Source: JAOPZW01 sp963851295 (GTDB lineage: Bacteria > Actinomycetota > Thermoleophilia > Solirubrobacterales > Solirubrobacteraceae). From it: a DNA stretch of 64,000 nucleotides. The number at the start of each line of letters is the position of its first letter. The first letter of the stretch is position 1. Positions 8,721 to 16,615 of this stretch are shown piece by piece. The DNA lies in the NCBI GenBank assembly GCA_963851295.1, contig CAWKOS010000002.1, positions 1 to 64,000 on the forward strand. Reading direction: 5' to 3'. The translations under genes were made by a program, and so were the position numbers. A model generated the notes under the pieces. That model was not told the DNA's origin. It ran no database searches and saw only the letters and a program-made list of their open reading frames with translations.

Positions 8721-8952
8721 CCCACAGCGGTAGTTTGCAACCGTTGAAGCACCTATGTATCCTCCGCGTTCGTAGAGGATCCCGATGATGCGTGCCTGCT
8801 CATCTGCCAGGACGATGTCTCCACCGCCAGCGGCGCGGCGCTTTCCCTGCCGATGACGCTCCAGCATCAGGATCGATCACGCCGGCCGCTCGCACGCGTG
8901 CGCACGATGCCGGGCGGAGGGAACGCCATGAATGATCGGAGGGATGGTCCGC

Positions 8953-9171
8953 ATGGCCGTGATCGACGCGACCTACGAGCCCGAGCTGCTGCGCCCCGCC
9001 GAGGTGCTTCGCATCCTGAAAGTGTCGAAGACCTGGCTGTACGACGCGGCCAAGGACGGCCGCATCGCGTGCGTGCGGCTGGGCGGGCCGGATGGACCGC
9101 TGCGATTTGAGCGCGCGGTCATCGAGGCGCTCATCCGCGACTCCAGACTGGGCGACGACAACCGGGAGTAA
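8953..9171 (+). CDS. AlpA/excisionase-like HTH protein
   Basis: The product is 72 aa. LLRPAEVLRILKVSKTWLYD followed by AAKDGRIACVRLGG and FERAVIEALIRD is an HTH_17-type DNA-binding domain. GGAGGG at 8938-8943 fits the ATG at 8953; the in-frame ATG at 8944 abuts it and is less likely. The gene ends 40 nt before the integrase reading frame, the usual position of a recombination directionality factor. It is intact although the integrase is broken. Confidence 0.8.
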   Translation: MAVIDATYEPELLRPAEVLRILKVSKTWLYDAAKDGRIACVRLGGPDGPLRFERAVIEALIRDSRLGDDNRE

Positions 9172-9211
9172 CGTCGCGTTCAGCTCGGCTCAAGGCCTAG
9201 GAGGAAGGCGG

Positions 9212-10554
9212 ATGGCAAGACGGACGGTCACCGACCACGCGCTGCCCGATGGCGTTTACCCCTACGCGATCGGCCCAGGCGACGACACGCAGCCGCCGCG
9301 CTATTACGCGAAGCTCGCCAATGGCGCCACCAAGCGCGGCTTCATCACCGCGCGCGCGGCATCGCGCTACAAGAAGGCCAAGGACTCCGCGCCTAGCACG
9401 CCCACGCAGACGCGCGGCACGCTCAAGGCGCTGTGGCCCGAGTACCTGCGCGCGCGGCGGCCCTACCTCGTGCCGGGCACCTACGAGGACTACGAGCGCC
9501 ACGGGAGGCTGCGGTTGGTTCCGTACTTCGGCGATGAGAAGGTCACGGCCAATCGCCAAGTCCGACGTGCAGGACTGGCTGACCGAGCTCGACGAGGAGG
9601 AGGAGTTCGCGCCGAAGACGATCAACGACGCGCTGCGCGTGCTGCAGTCGTTCTTCATCTGGCTGGTCGACGATCGCGAGCTGCTGTTGCGAAGCCCTGC
9701 GCGGAAGGTTGATCCGCTGCCCGAGGATCTGTTCGAGGCCGATTGGCTGCGCCCGCCCGAGATTCCGGTGTATCTGGAGGCCTGCACGCTCGAGTACCGG
9801 CCTCTGGCCGAGCTTCTGATCGGCGGCGGGCTTCGTATCAGTGAGGCTCTCGCCGTCGAGATCGATGACGTCGACGAGGACCGCCAGCTGATCTACGTCC
9901 GCCGTCAGGCTCGCCGCGGCGCGACGGCCAAGCGTGGCGGCCGGCAACGTGGCGATATCGCGCGCACCAAGGGCAAGAACTACCGCCAGGTCGCCGTCAG
10001 TCGCCGTGTCATCAGTGTGTTGCTTGACCACATCGTTCGGCTGTCAGAGCAGTTCCCGATGCAGGGCGACTCGCGCGTGTTCGTGCGCCACCACCCCGCC
10101 CCGCCGCAGGCGATCGCCATGACCCCGGCGGCGCCGCGCGCCGCGAGGCGATCGCCGCCGACCTGATCGCCGGCGGGCTCTCCCAGCGCCAGGTCGCCGG
10201 GCGTCACGGCGTCAGTCAGCAGCTGGTGTCCCTCGTCGCCCGCGCGCTGGCCGCCGAGCGCCCCGAGCCGCTGACGCGTCACGTGATCAGCAAGGAGTGG
10301 CACAAGCAGACGCTCGAGGACGCGGGGCTGCGCAGCTCGGTGCGCCTGCACGACCTGCGTCACACCGCCGCGACCTACTGGCTCATCCAGGGTGAGCCGC
10401 TGTACTTCGTCCAGAAGCAACTTGGGCACCGCGACTCAAAAAGACCACCGAGCGCTACGAGCACATGGCCGCCAGCTACCTGACCGAACGCGTCGACCGC
10501 CACGACGATGCCCTGTGGCTGCCTCGGCCCAGCCGCCACGAGGCGCCCGCTTGA
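9212..10554 (+). pseudogene. Tyrosine recombinase/phage-type integrase, frameshifted
   Basis: The N-terminal SAM-like domain starts at the ATG at 9212 (ribosome site GGAGGAAGG). After GDEKVTA the frame shifts by one base near 9551 and continues as IAKSDVQDWLTELDEEEEF. The first catalytic Arg is in GGGLRISEALAV. Near 10140-10170 the frame shifts again, and near the A-run at 10438-10442 a third time. Joined, the C-terminus carries LHDLRHTAATYW (HxxR), QKQLGHRD and the nucleophile in TTERYEHM, ending at the TGA at 10552. All catalytic residues are thus recognisable but split over frames. A resolvase-like HTH (LIAGGLSQRQVAGRHGVSQQ) lies inside the catalytic domain. The position next to tRNA-Leu suggests integration there. 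Three sequencing errors in one gene are possible but less likely. Confidence 0.8.
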
Positions 10555-10707
10555 GCCTGGGAATGCCAGGCTCCCGCCTTGCGGCTACCCCAGTCAGCAG
10601 CGGTTGCACGGGGAGGACCCCGTCGCCGCCGAAGCTCAGTTGGTTCTCACAGCGCTTCTCAAGCGCGGTATTACCAATCGTGCCCTGGCGAGCCCTGATG
10701 GCGCGAA

Positions 10708-10727
10708 AGCCCCGCATTTGCGGGGCT
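10708..10727 (-). terminator. Rho-independent terminator of tRNA-Leu
   Basis: An 8-bp GC-rich stem (10708-10715 with 10720-10727) with loop ATTT lies 8 nt beyond the tRNA 3' end on the minus strand and is followed by a short T-run. Confidence 0.75.
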
Positions 10728-10734
10728 CTCGTCA

Positions 10735-10820
<86 letters not shown>

Positions 10821-10893
10821 AGGTGGGACAGCCGGCGCACAACGGCCGCCGGCGGGGGCCGAGTATAGCTCCGACGGACGCCGCGCCCGGCGC

Positions 10894-12081
10894 TCACGCG
10901 GGCGCCGGCGCGGCGGCGCGCAGGGGGCCTGTCGCGGCCGCGCGCACGACCAGCGCGGCGAGCACGCTGGCCAGGCCGAGCGCCGCCATCGCGACGCCGG
11001 GCGAGGCGGCCTCGACGATCGCGCCCGCCAGCGTGCTGCCGGCGGCGAGGCCGACCGAGATGCCGGTCGAGGTCCACGTGAAGGCCTCGGTGAGCGTGCC
11101 GCTCGGGGCGAGGTCGTCGAGCATCCCGTTGGCCGAGACGAAGGTCGGGGCGATGGTCGCGCCGGCGATGAGCAGGATCAGCCCGAGCACGGCGGGCTCG
11201 CCGGAGATGCCGATCGCGCCATGCGCGATGCCCCACGCGGCGAGCGCGATCGCGAGCCGCCGCGGCGGGTCCGGGGCAGCGCCGAGGCGCCCGATCGCCA
11301 GTCCGGCCAGCATCGAGCCGACGCCCCACAGCCCGAGCAGGACGCCGGTCAGCTCGCGGTGGCCGGTCGTGTCGAGGGCGGCGGGCACGACGACCTCGAC
11401 GGCGCCGATCGAGAGCCCGACGAGCGCGAAGACGCCGATCAGCACGCGCACGCCGGGGCCGCGCAGCGCGCCGGTGAGGTCGCGGGCGCGCCGCTCCTGC
11501 GGGCGCCAGTTGCGCGAGATGGGGTTGGCGGCGAAGACGAGGTCGCCCGAGAGCAGGAAGGCCGCGCATGCGATCATGGCCGCGCTGGTCGACCACGAAC
11601 CGATGCCGGCCACGATCGCCAGCGGGCCGCAGATGTAGACGACCTCGAGCAGCGCGCTCTCCATCGAGTACGCGGCGTGGCGGCGGTCGGGGGAGTCGAG
11701 CAGGACGGGCCAGAGCGCGCGCATGCAGGCGCCGATCGGCGGCTGGCAGGCGCCGGCGGCGGCCGCGCCCGCAAGGATCAGCGTCAGCGGCGCGCCGTCC
11801 GGGAGCGTCGCGAGGAAGACGATCGCGGCGGCCGCGAGCGGGGCGCCGGTGCGCAGGACGAGGGTCTGTCCGCGGCGGTCGACGAGCCGCGCCAGCAGCG
11901 GGTTGGAGACGCCGAGCGCGATCGCGTACGCGCCCGTGGCGAGGCCGCCCTTGGCGTAGGAGCCGGTGATCTGCTGGGTGTGCAGGACGAGCAGGAGGCC
12001 GAGCGCGCCCATGGGCAGGCGCGCGACGCATGAGGCCACGAAGAGGCCGAGGGCGTCGGGGGCTCGCAGGACGTCGCGCAT
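10894..12081 (-). CDS. Major facilitator superfamily transporter
   Basis: The product is 395 aa and very hydrophobic, with about 12 membrane segments in two halves of roughly 190 residues. Conserved loop features are present: LARLVDRRGQTLVL after the second helix (motif A-like) and GIGSWSTSAAMIACAAFLLSGDL in the middle. The fold and length fit small drug/sugar exporters of the MFS, but no substrate can be deduced. The ATG at 12081 gives a short cytoplasmic N-terminus (MRDVLRAPDALG). It is followed at its 3' end by tRNA-Leu, also on the minus strand. It lies 46 nt downstream of ogt and may be cotranscribed with it. Confidence 0.85.
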   Translation of the reverse strand: MRDVLRAPDALGLFVASCVARLPMGALGLLLVLHTQQITGSYAKGGLATGAYAIALGVSNPLLARLVDRRGQTLVLRTGAPLAAAAIVFLATLPDGAPLTLILAGAAAAGACQPPIGACMRALWPVLLDSPDRRHAAYSMESALLEVVYICGPLAIVAGIGSWSTSAAMIACAAFLLSGDLVFAANPISRNWRPQERRARDLTGALRGPGVRVLIGVFALVGLSIGAVEVVVPAALDTTGHRELTGVLLGLWGVGSMLAGLAIGRLGAAPDPPRRLAIALAAWGIAHGAIGISGEPAVLGLILLIAGATIAPTFVSANGMLDDLAPSGTLTEAFTWTSTGISVGLAAGSTLAGAIVEAASPGVAMAALGLASVLAALVVRAAATGPLRAAAPAPA

Positions 12082-12127
12082 GGCGTCAGCGTCCCACGAG
12101 CCCTCGGGGTGCGCGAAGAGATTCGGC

Positions 12128-12598
12128 TCAGGCCGGATCCATCGCGAGGGTCAGCGCGCCGGCCTCGAGGTCGAGCAGGGCGCGCTTGGTCTCCAGGCCG
12201 CCGCCGTAGCCGGTCAGCGAGCCGTCGCTGCCGATGACGCGGTGGCACGGGCAGACGATGGCGATCGGGTTGCGGCCGTTGGCGCGGCCGACCGCGCGGG
12301 CCTTGCCGGGGTGGCCGATGCGCGCGGCAATCTCGCCGTAGCTGGCGGTCTCGCCGTAGGGGATCTCGAGCAGGGCGCTCCAGACGCGCCGCTCGAAGGT
12401 GCTGCCGCCGTCGGGGCGCAGGGCGAGGTCGAAGTCCGTGCGCTCGCCAGCGAAGTACTGCTGCAGCTGGGACACGACGGCCGCGAAGCGAGGATCGTCG
12501 GACTGCTCGCCGGCGCCGAAGTCGATGCGGGTGAGGGCGCCGTCGTCGTCGACGGTCAGCGCGAGGGGGCCGATGGGGGAGGCGATGGTGGTCTGCAT
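12128..12598 (-). CDS. ogt: Methylated-DNA--protein-cysteine methyltransferase
   Basis: The product is 156 aa. It repairs O6-methylguanine by irreversible transfer of the alkyl group to its own Cys118 in PCHR (117-120). The HTH that flips the base is at about 69-110 (TFERRVWSALLEIPYGETAS, GKARAVGRANGRNP) and ends with the Asn/Arg of the hinge. The N-terminal half is the short RNase-H-like domain. Start at 12598 (MQTTIASPIGPL) is chosen over an upstream frame that is Arg/Pro-rich and crosses the promoter region. It is divergent from lexA; the LexA box between them lies 74 nt upstream of this start, so SOS co-regulation is possible. Confidence 0.93.
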   Translation of the reverse strand: MQTTIASPIGPLALTVDDDGALTRIDFGAGEQSDDPRFAAVVSQLQQYFAGERTDFDLALRPDGGSTFERRVWSALLEIPYGETASYGEIAARIGHPGKARAVGRANGRNPIAIVCPCHRVIGSDGSLTGYGGGLETKRALLDLEAGALTLAMDPA

Positions 12599-12671
12599 GG
12601 TCGGTATGACGCGGGTCGGGGGCGGTCCGTGAGGTCGGCTTGCGTTCCGTCCACGGGGCACGCTACCGTGT

Positions 12672-12685
12672 CGAACACGTGTTCG
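12672..12685. promoter_or_regulatory. LexA (SOS) box upstream of lexA
   Basis: CGAACACGTGTTCG is a perfect palindrome matching the Gram-positive/actinobacterial SOS box (CGAAC-N4-GTTCG). It lies 41 nt upstream of the lexA ATG and in the region shared with divergent ogt. It indicates LexA autorepression. Confidence 0.9.
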
Positions 12686-12725
12686 CTTCATCCCCCAACA
12701 CGAACCGCCGAGGAGCCTTCAGACC

Positions 12726-13373
12726 ATGGTCGACCTGACCAAGCGCCAGCAGGAGATCTTCGACTTCATAAAGCGGTACTCCGCGAAGTACGGCTATCCG
12801 CCGACGGTGCGTGACATCGGCAAGGCGGTGGGCCTCGCGTCGTCGTCGACGGTGCACGCGCACCTCGCCAACCTCGAGAAGCTCGGGCTGCTGCGGCGCG
12901 ACCCTTCCAAGCCGCGCGCGATCGAGCTGCTCGACCGTGTGCGCGGGGACGTGGGCGGCGCCGTGGGCTCCGCGGTGGAGAGCGCTCTCGGGGTCCTGCG
13001 CCCGGGGCTTCCGCTCGTGGGCTCGGTCGCGGCGGGCACGCCGATCCTCGCCGAGGAGAACATCGAGGACTACGTCCAGGTCCCGCCGATCGCCGGCGGC
13101 GAGGACGGCGAGTACATCCTCCGCGTCCGGGGCGAGTCGATGAAGGACGCCGGCATCCTCGGCGGCGACTTCGTCGTCGTGCGCCCGCAGGAGACGGCGA
13201 CCGACGGGGAGATCATCGTCGCGCTCGTCGGCGAGGAGGCGACGGTCAAGCGCTTCTTCCGCGAGTCCGACCACATCCGCCTGCAACCCGAGAACGAGAC
13301 CATGGAGCCGATCCGCTCCAAGGAGGTCCGCATCCTCGGCCGGGTCGTGGGTGTCTTCAGGAGCGTGACGTAG
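12726..13373 (+). CDS. lexA: LexA repressor
   Basis: The product is 215 aa. The N-terminal winged helix (residues 1-65: LTKRQQEIFDFIKRYSAKYG, PPTVRDIGKAVGL, STVHAHLANLEKLG) binds SOS boxes. The C-terminal S24 domain has the Ala103-Gly104 cleavage site (SVAAGTP), nucleophile Ser138 (RGESM) and general base Lys175 (ATVKRF). RecA filaments trigger self-cleavage and derepression. A box identical in type to its own is found at imuB and dnaE2 in this window. Ribosome site GAGGAG lies about 10 nt before the ATG. The stop is immediately followed by the ATG of a small zinc-ribbon gene. Confidence 0.97.
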   Translation: MVDLTKRQQEIFDFIKRYSAKYGYPPTVRDIGKAVGLASSSTVHAHLANLEKLGLLRRDPSKPRAIELLDRVRGDVGGAVGSAVESALGVLRPGLPLVGSVAAGTPILAEENIEDYVQVPPIAGGEDGEYILRVRGESMKDAGILGGDFVVVRPQETATDGEIIVALVGEEATVKRFFRESDHIRLQPENETMEPIRSKEVRILGRVVGVFRSVT

Positions 13374-13655
13374 ATGACCACCGCACTTGCCTTTGAGCTT
13401 GGCTTCGACCGACCCTCGATCCTCGGCCGCCCGCGCGACCACGACCGAGCGCCGCACGGCGCCGCGCCCGAGGACGACCGCTCTTCACACAGCAGGCTCA
13501 CGCTGGATGACCTGGTCACCGGCGTATGGGAGGGCCTGTCGACGCACCACACGGTCACGTGTCCGGTCTGCAGCGGGAAGATGACTCCCCGCTACGGATC
13601 CGGCGCGCGGCCGGTGGGCGGCCGCTGCGGGCGCTGTGGCTCCACCCTCGGATAG
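13374..13655 (+). CDS. Small zinc-ribbon hypothetical protein
   Basis: The product is 93 aa. The C-terminal third has CPVC (about 63-66) and CGRC (about 85-88), an expected four-Cys zinc site. Residues 40-60 (SRLTLDDLVTGVWEGLSTHH) look like a conserved helix. The ATG directly follows the lexA stop (TAGATG), so it is probably translated with lexA and therefore DNA-damage inducible. Function is unknown. Possible roles are a small nucleic-acid-binding partner or a regulator of the SOS response, but nothing in the sequence proves this. Confidence 0.7.
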   Translation: MTTALAFELGFDRPSILGRPRDHDRAPHGAAPEDDRSSHSRLTLDDLVTGVWEGLSTHHTVTCPVCSGKMTPRYGSGARPVGGRCGRCGSTLG

Positions 13656-13733
13656 CTCACGGCTACGGCGCTCGCGCTGGACGCACGACATCCGGCACCG
13701 CTCGCGCGCGCCCCGGCGCCGCGCTACCCTCGG

Positions 13734-14068
13734 TCGCGCAGGCCAGGCAGTCGCGGCGGGAGAGACATCCCGTCGAGGAAAGTCCGGACACCGCAGGGCG
13801 AGGGTGGTCGGGGGACCGACCCGGCGAAAGCCGCGGGAAAGTGCCACAGAAACACACCGCCGATGGCGGAGCCTCTCGAGAGCCCCGCACAGGCAAGGGT
13901 GAAATGGTGCGGTAAGAGCGCACCAGCGTCACGGTGACGTGGCGGCTGGGCAAACCCCACCCGGTGCAAGGCCAAGCAGGACCGTTCGCAGGTTGCCCGC
14001 CGAGGTCCAGGTCGGCCGCAGAGATGGATGGCTGCCCAACGACAGAATCCGGCTTACCGGCCCGCTAA
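13734..14068 (+). ncRNA. rnpB: RNase P RNA, bacterial type A
   Basis: Universal RNase P core elements are in order: GAGGAAAGTCCGG (P3/P4 region), CCACAGAAACA, AAATGGTGCGGTAAGAGCGCACC, GGCAAACCCC and the 3' ACAGAATCCGGCTTACCGG. The ends pair as P1 (GCG..GGCC with GGCCCGC), which sets the approximate limits. It is the catalytic RNA that matures tRNA 5' ends. A strong terminator follows. The exact ends are estimated to within a few bases. Confidence 0.95.
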
Positions 14069-14069
14069 G

Positions 14070-14096
14070 GAAAGCCCCCGCCCCGCGGGGGCTTTC
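14070..14096 (+). terminator. Terminator of rnpB
   Basis: An 11-bp stem (14070-14080 with 14086-14096, GAAAGCCCCCG/CGGGGGCTTTC) with a 5-nt loop directly follows the RNase P RNA. The TTTC end of the stem supplies the T-run. It also overlaps the last base of the opposing reductase gene. Confidence 0.85.
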
Positions 14097-14533
14097 TAGT
14101 TGGGAGGCGCGTCGCCAGCGGTCCCGGTGGTCGCGCCCGAGCCGCCCGAGCGGGCTGCGCCGCCCGCCGCCCCCGGCGCGTCGAGCACCACCTCGACCTT
14201 CACCCCCGAGCGCTCGTCGCCGTACGCGCGCGCCGTGCCCGTGCGGTGCGCTCCGCGCAGCCAGAGCTCGACCGGCGCCTCCTCGCGCAGGTTGCGCCAC
14301 CAGCGCTTGCGCTCCGGCCAACCGACGCCGATCGTCACGCGGTCGCCGTCGAGCGAGTACGCCACCGGGAAGCTGAAGGTCCGGCCACTGCGCCGTCCGG
14401 TGACGCGGATGAGGACGAGGCTGTCGCTCACCACCCGATGGGCCGGCGAGCGCAGCAGCCCACCCAGGAGCGGATTGACCGTCCGGTTGAGGATCGCGAA
14501 GCGGGTGTGTGAGCCGGTGGGCGGGCTGGTCAT
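14096..14533 (-). CDS. Deazaflavin (F420)-dependent nitroreductase family protein
   Basis: The product is 145 aa. NPLLGGLLRSPAHRVVSDSL, VLIRVTGRRSGRTFSFPVAY and GDRVTIGVGWPERKRWWRNLR are the usual blocks of the DUF385/Ddn-like split beta-barrel family, which binds F420 and reduces assorted substrates or quinones. The Lys/Trp-rich RKRWWRNL segment is characteristic of the cofactor region. It is somewhat short at the C-terminus, which ends in a Gly/Ala/Ser tail. It converges on rnpB and is divergent from the GlcD-type gene at 14573 with only 39 nt between. Confidence 0.75.
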   Translation of the reverse strand: MTSPPTGSHTRFAILNRTVNPLLGGLLRSPAHRVVSDSLVLIRVTGRRSGRTFSFPVAYSLDGDRVTIGVGWPERKRWWRNLREEAPVELWLRGAHRTGTARAYGDERSGVKVEVVLDAPGAAGGAARSGGSGATTGTAGDAPPN

Positions 14534-14572
14534 GAGGGCGGGGGAGGTGCGGGCACGTTAGCGTCACGGGCG

Positions 14573-16000
14573 ATGACCGGGGCGATCTCGACCCAGCGGC
14601 GCCGGCTCTCCGAGGCCGAGACCGCCCGCGTGCTCGACGACCTCCAAGCGCTGCTCGGCGCCGACCGCGTGCTCACCGGCGACGACGTCCGCGCGCAGCA
14701 CGGCGTCGACGAGTCCTTCCACCCCGCGGCCGCGCCCGACGCCGTGATCTACCCGGCGAGCACCGAGGAGGCCGCCGCGATCGTCGCCGTGTGCGCGCGC
14801 CACCGCGCGCCGCTCGTCCCCTTCGGCGCGGGCACCTCGCTCGAGGGCCACGTCCAGGCGCTGCGCGGGGGCGTCACCGTCGACATGCGCGAGATGAACC
14901 GGATCCTGCGCCTCTCGGTCGACGACCTCGACGTGAGCGTGCAGGCCGGCGTCACCCGCAAGCAGCTGGACGCGGCGCTGCGTCCGGAGGGCGTCTTCTT
15001 CCCGGTCGACCCCGGGGCCGATGCGACGCTCGGCGGGATGGTCGCCACCGGCGCCTCGGGCACGACGACCGTCCGCTACGGCGCGATGCGCGAGAACGTC
15101 CTCTCGCTCGTCGTCGTCACCGCCGACGGCCAGGTCGTGCGCACGCGCTCGCGCGCCCGCAAGTCCTCCGCCGGCTACGACCTCACGCGGCTGTTCATCG
15201 GCTCGGAGGGCACGCTCGGCCTCGTATGCGAGGTGACGCTGCGCGTCCAGCCGACGCCGGAGGCGATGTCGGCCGCCGTGTGCGCCTTCCCGACGCTGCG
15301 CGACGCCGTGGACTGCGTCCTCGCGGTTTCGCAGAACGCTATCCCGGTGGCCCGCATCGAGCTGCTCGACGAGATGCTCATCGAGGCCATCAACCGCCAC
15401 AGCGGCCTCGACCACGCGGTCGCCCCGACGCTCTTCTTCGAGTTCCACGGCACCGCCGACGAGGTCGCCGCCCAGGCCAAGGAGGCCGAGCAGCTCGCCG
15501 CCGAGCACGGCGCCCGGGGCTTCGCGTGGGCGACCGACGAGGCGCAGCGGCGCAAGATGTGGGACGCCCGCCACCGCGCCTACGACGCCACGCGCGCGCT
15601 GCGACCGGGCACGAGCGCGCTGACGACCGACGTCTGCGTGCCGGTCTCGGCGCTCGCCGACGCCATCCTGCGCACCCGCGCCGACCTCGACGAGCACGGG
15701 CTGACCGGCTCGATCCTCGGCCACGTGGGCGACGGCAACTTCCACGTCACGCTGCTCATCGACCGCGACGACCCCGACGACGTCGAGCGCGGGATGGCCT
15801 TCCACGACCGCGTCGTGCGCGGGGCGCTCGACGCGGGCGGGACGTGCACCGGCGAGCACGGCGTCGGCTACGGCAAGGCCGCCTACCTCGAGCTCGAGCA
15901 CGGCGCCGCCGGCGTCGAGCTGATGCGGGCCGTCAAGCGCGCGCTGGACCCCGACGACATCTTCAACCCGGGAAAGATCGCCGGCGCGATCACGCGTTAG
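14573..16000 (+). CDS. FAD-linked oxidase, GlcD/D-lactate dehydrogenase type
   Basis: The product is 475 aa. The FAD-binding PCMH domain spans about 45-225 (PLVPFGAGTSLEGH; DPGADATLGGMVATGASGTT; GYDLTRLFIGSEGTLG). The FAD_oxidase_C domain follows with LGHVGDGNFHVT and the ending TCTGEHGVGYGK..FNPGKIAG. These features match LDHD/GlcD enzymes oxidising 2-hydroxy acids such as D-lactate or glycolate to keto acids. Length is typical of LDHD. No iron-sulfur partner (GlcF) is next to it, which favours a single-subunit D-lactate dehydrogenase. Another member of this family is at the right edge of the window. Confidence 0.9.
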   Translation: MTGAISTQRRRLSEAETARVLDDLQALLGADRVLTGDDVRAQHGVDESFHPAAAPDAVIYPASTEEAAAIVAVCARHRAPLVPFGAGTSLEGHVQALRGGVTVDMREMNRILRLSVDDLDVSVQAGVTRKQLDAALRPEGVFFPVDPGADATLGGMVATGASGTTTVRYGAMRENVLSLVVVTADGQVVRTRSRARKSSAGYDLTRLFIGSEGTLGLVCEVTLRVQPTPEAMSAAVCAFPTLRDAVDCVLAVSQNAIPVARIELLDEMLIEAINRHSGLDHAVAPTLFFEFHGTADEVAAQAKEAEQLAAEHGARGFAWATDEAQRRKMWDARHRAYDATRALRPGTSALTTDVCVPVSALADAILRTRADLDEHGLTGSILGHVGDGNFHVTLLIDRDDPDDVERGMAFHDRVVRGALDAGGTCTGEHGVGYGKAAYLELEHGAAGVELMRAVKRALDPDDIFNPGKIAGAITR

Positions 16001-16010
16001 CATCGCCCGC

Positions 16011-16337
16011 GTGGACCGCGCGGTGCATGACCGCGGCGGATGGCCGACGGAAGCGGCCATCGATCGCACCGAGCACGAGCTCGCCGACTGGGAGCTGCTG
16101 ACCGACGCGCTCGTCGGCGCGCTCGGCCGCAAGGGGCTCATGAACGTCGACCAGCTCCGGCGCGGGATCGAGAGCATGCCGCCCGACGCCTACGAGCGCG
16201 CCTCGTACTACGAGCGCTGGCTGGCGTCGATGGAGACGATCCTCGCCGAGCGGGGCGTGCTCGCGCCGGGCGAGCTCGACGCGCGGGTCGCGAGCGGGCG
16301 GGCGGCCGAGCGGGCAGGCGCGGGCGAGGCGCCGTGA
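16011..16337 (+). CDS. Split nitrile hydratase beta subunit, N-terminal half (ScnB-like)
   Basis: The product is 108 aa with a GTG start. HDRGGWP, DWELLTDALVGALGRKGLMN, LRRGIESMPP and SYYERWLASMETILAERGVL match the helical N-terminal half of nitrile hydratase beta subunits. It stops before the SH3-like half, which is encoded by the next gene (4-nt GTGA overlap). This split, in the order beta-N, beta-C, alpha, is that of thiocyanate hydrolase scnBAC and is similar to toyocamycin nitrile hydratase. The same fold is used by small NHase activator proteins, so an assembly role is an alternative. Confidence 0.8.
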   Translation: MDRAVHDRGGWPTEAAIDRTEHELADWELLTDALVGALGRKGLMNVDQLRRGIESMPPDAYERASYYERWLASMETILAERGVLAPGELDARVASGRAAERAGAGEAP

Positions 16338-16615
16338 CCTTCGCCCCCGGCCAGCGCGTCCGCGTCAGCGACCGCCCGCACAGCGGCCACCACCGCACCC
16401 CGGCCTACCTCAAGGGCGCGACGGGGACGGTCGAGCGCGTCCACCCGGCGTTCCGCAACCCCGAGACGCGGGCCTACGGCGGCGACGGGCTGCCCGAGCA
16501 GCCGCTGTACCTCGTCGCCTTCGGCCCGCGCGAGCTGTGGCCCGACTATCGCGGCGCCGGCGAGGACCGCATCTACGCGGACGTCTTCGAGCACTGGCTG
16601 GAGGAGGCGCCATGA
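16334..16615 (+). CDS. Split nitrile hydratase beta subunit, C-terminal SH3-like half (ScnA-like)
   Basis: The product is 93 aa, GTG start within the stop of the previous gene. FAPGQRVRVSDRPHSGHHRTPAYLKG-type opening, TGTVERVHPAFRNPE and QPLYLVAFGPRELW are the hallmark of the nitrile hydratase beta C-terminal barrel. It packs on the metal-binding alpha subunit. The end overlaps the alpha gene by 4 nt (ATGA), so the three polypeptides are likely made in fixed ratio. It is shorter than characterised ScnA proteins as I recall them. Confidence 0.85.
   Translation: MTFAPGQRVRVSDRPHSGHHRTPAYLKGATGTVERVHPAFRNPETRAYGGDGLPEQPLYLVAFGPRELWPDYRGAGEDRIYADVFEHWLEEAP

Noticed and set aside
8451..8867. Minus-strand ORF overlapping the excisionase-like gene
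   Set aside because: Overlaps a well-supported HTH gene with a strong ribosome site; no domain in the translation.
14564..16177. Long minus-strand ORF across the GlcD-type gene
   Set aside because: High-GC antisense frames stay open by chance; the plus-strand product has complete FAD-oxidase motifs.
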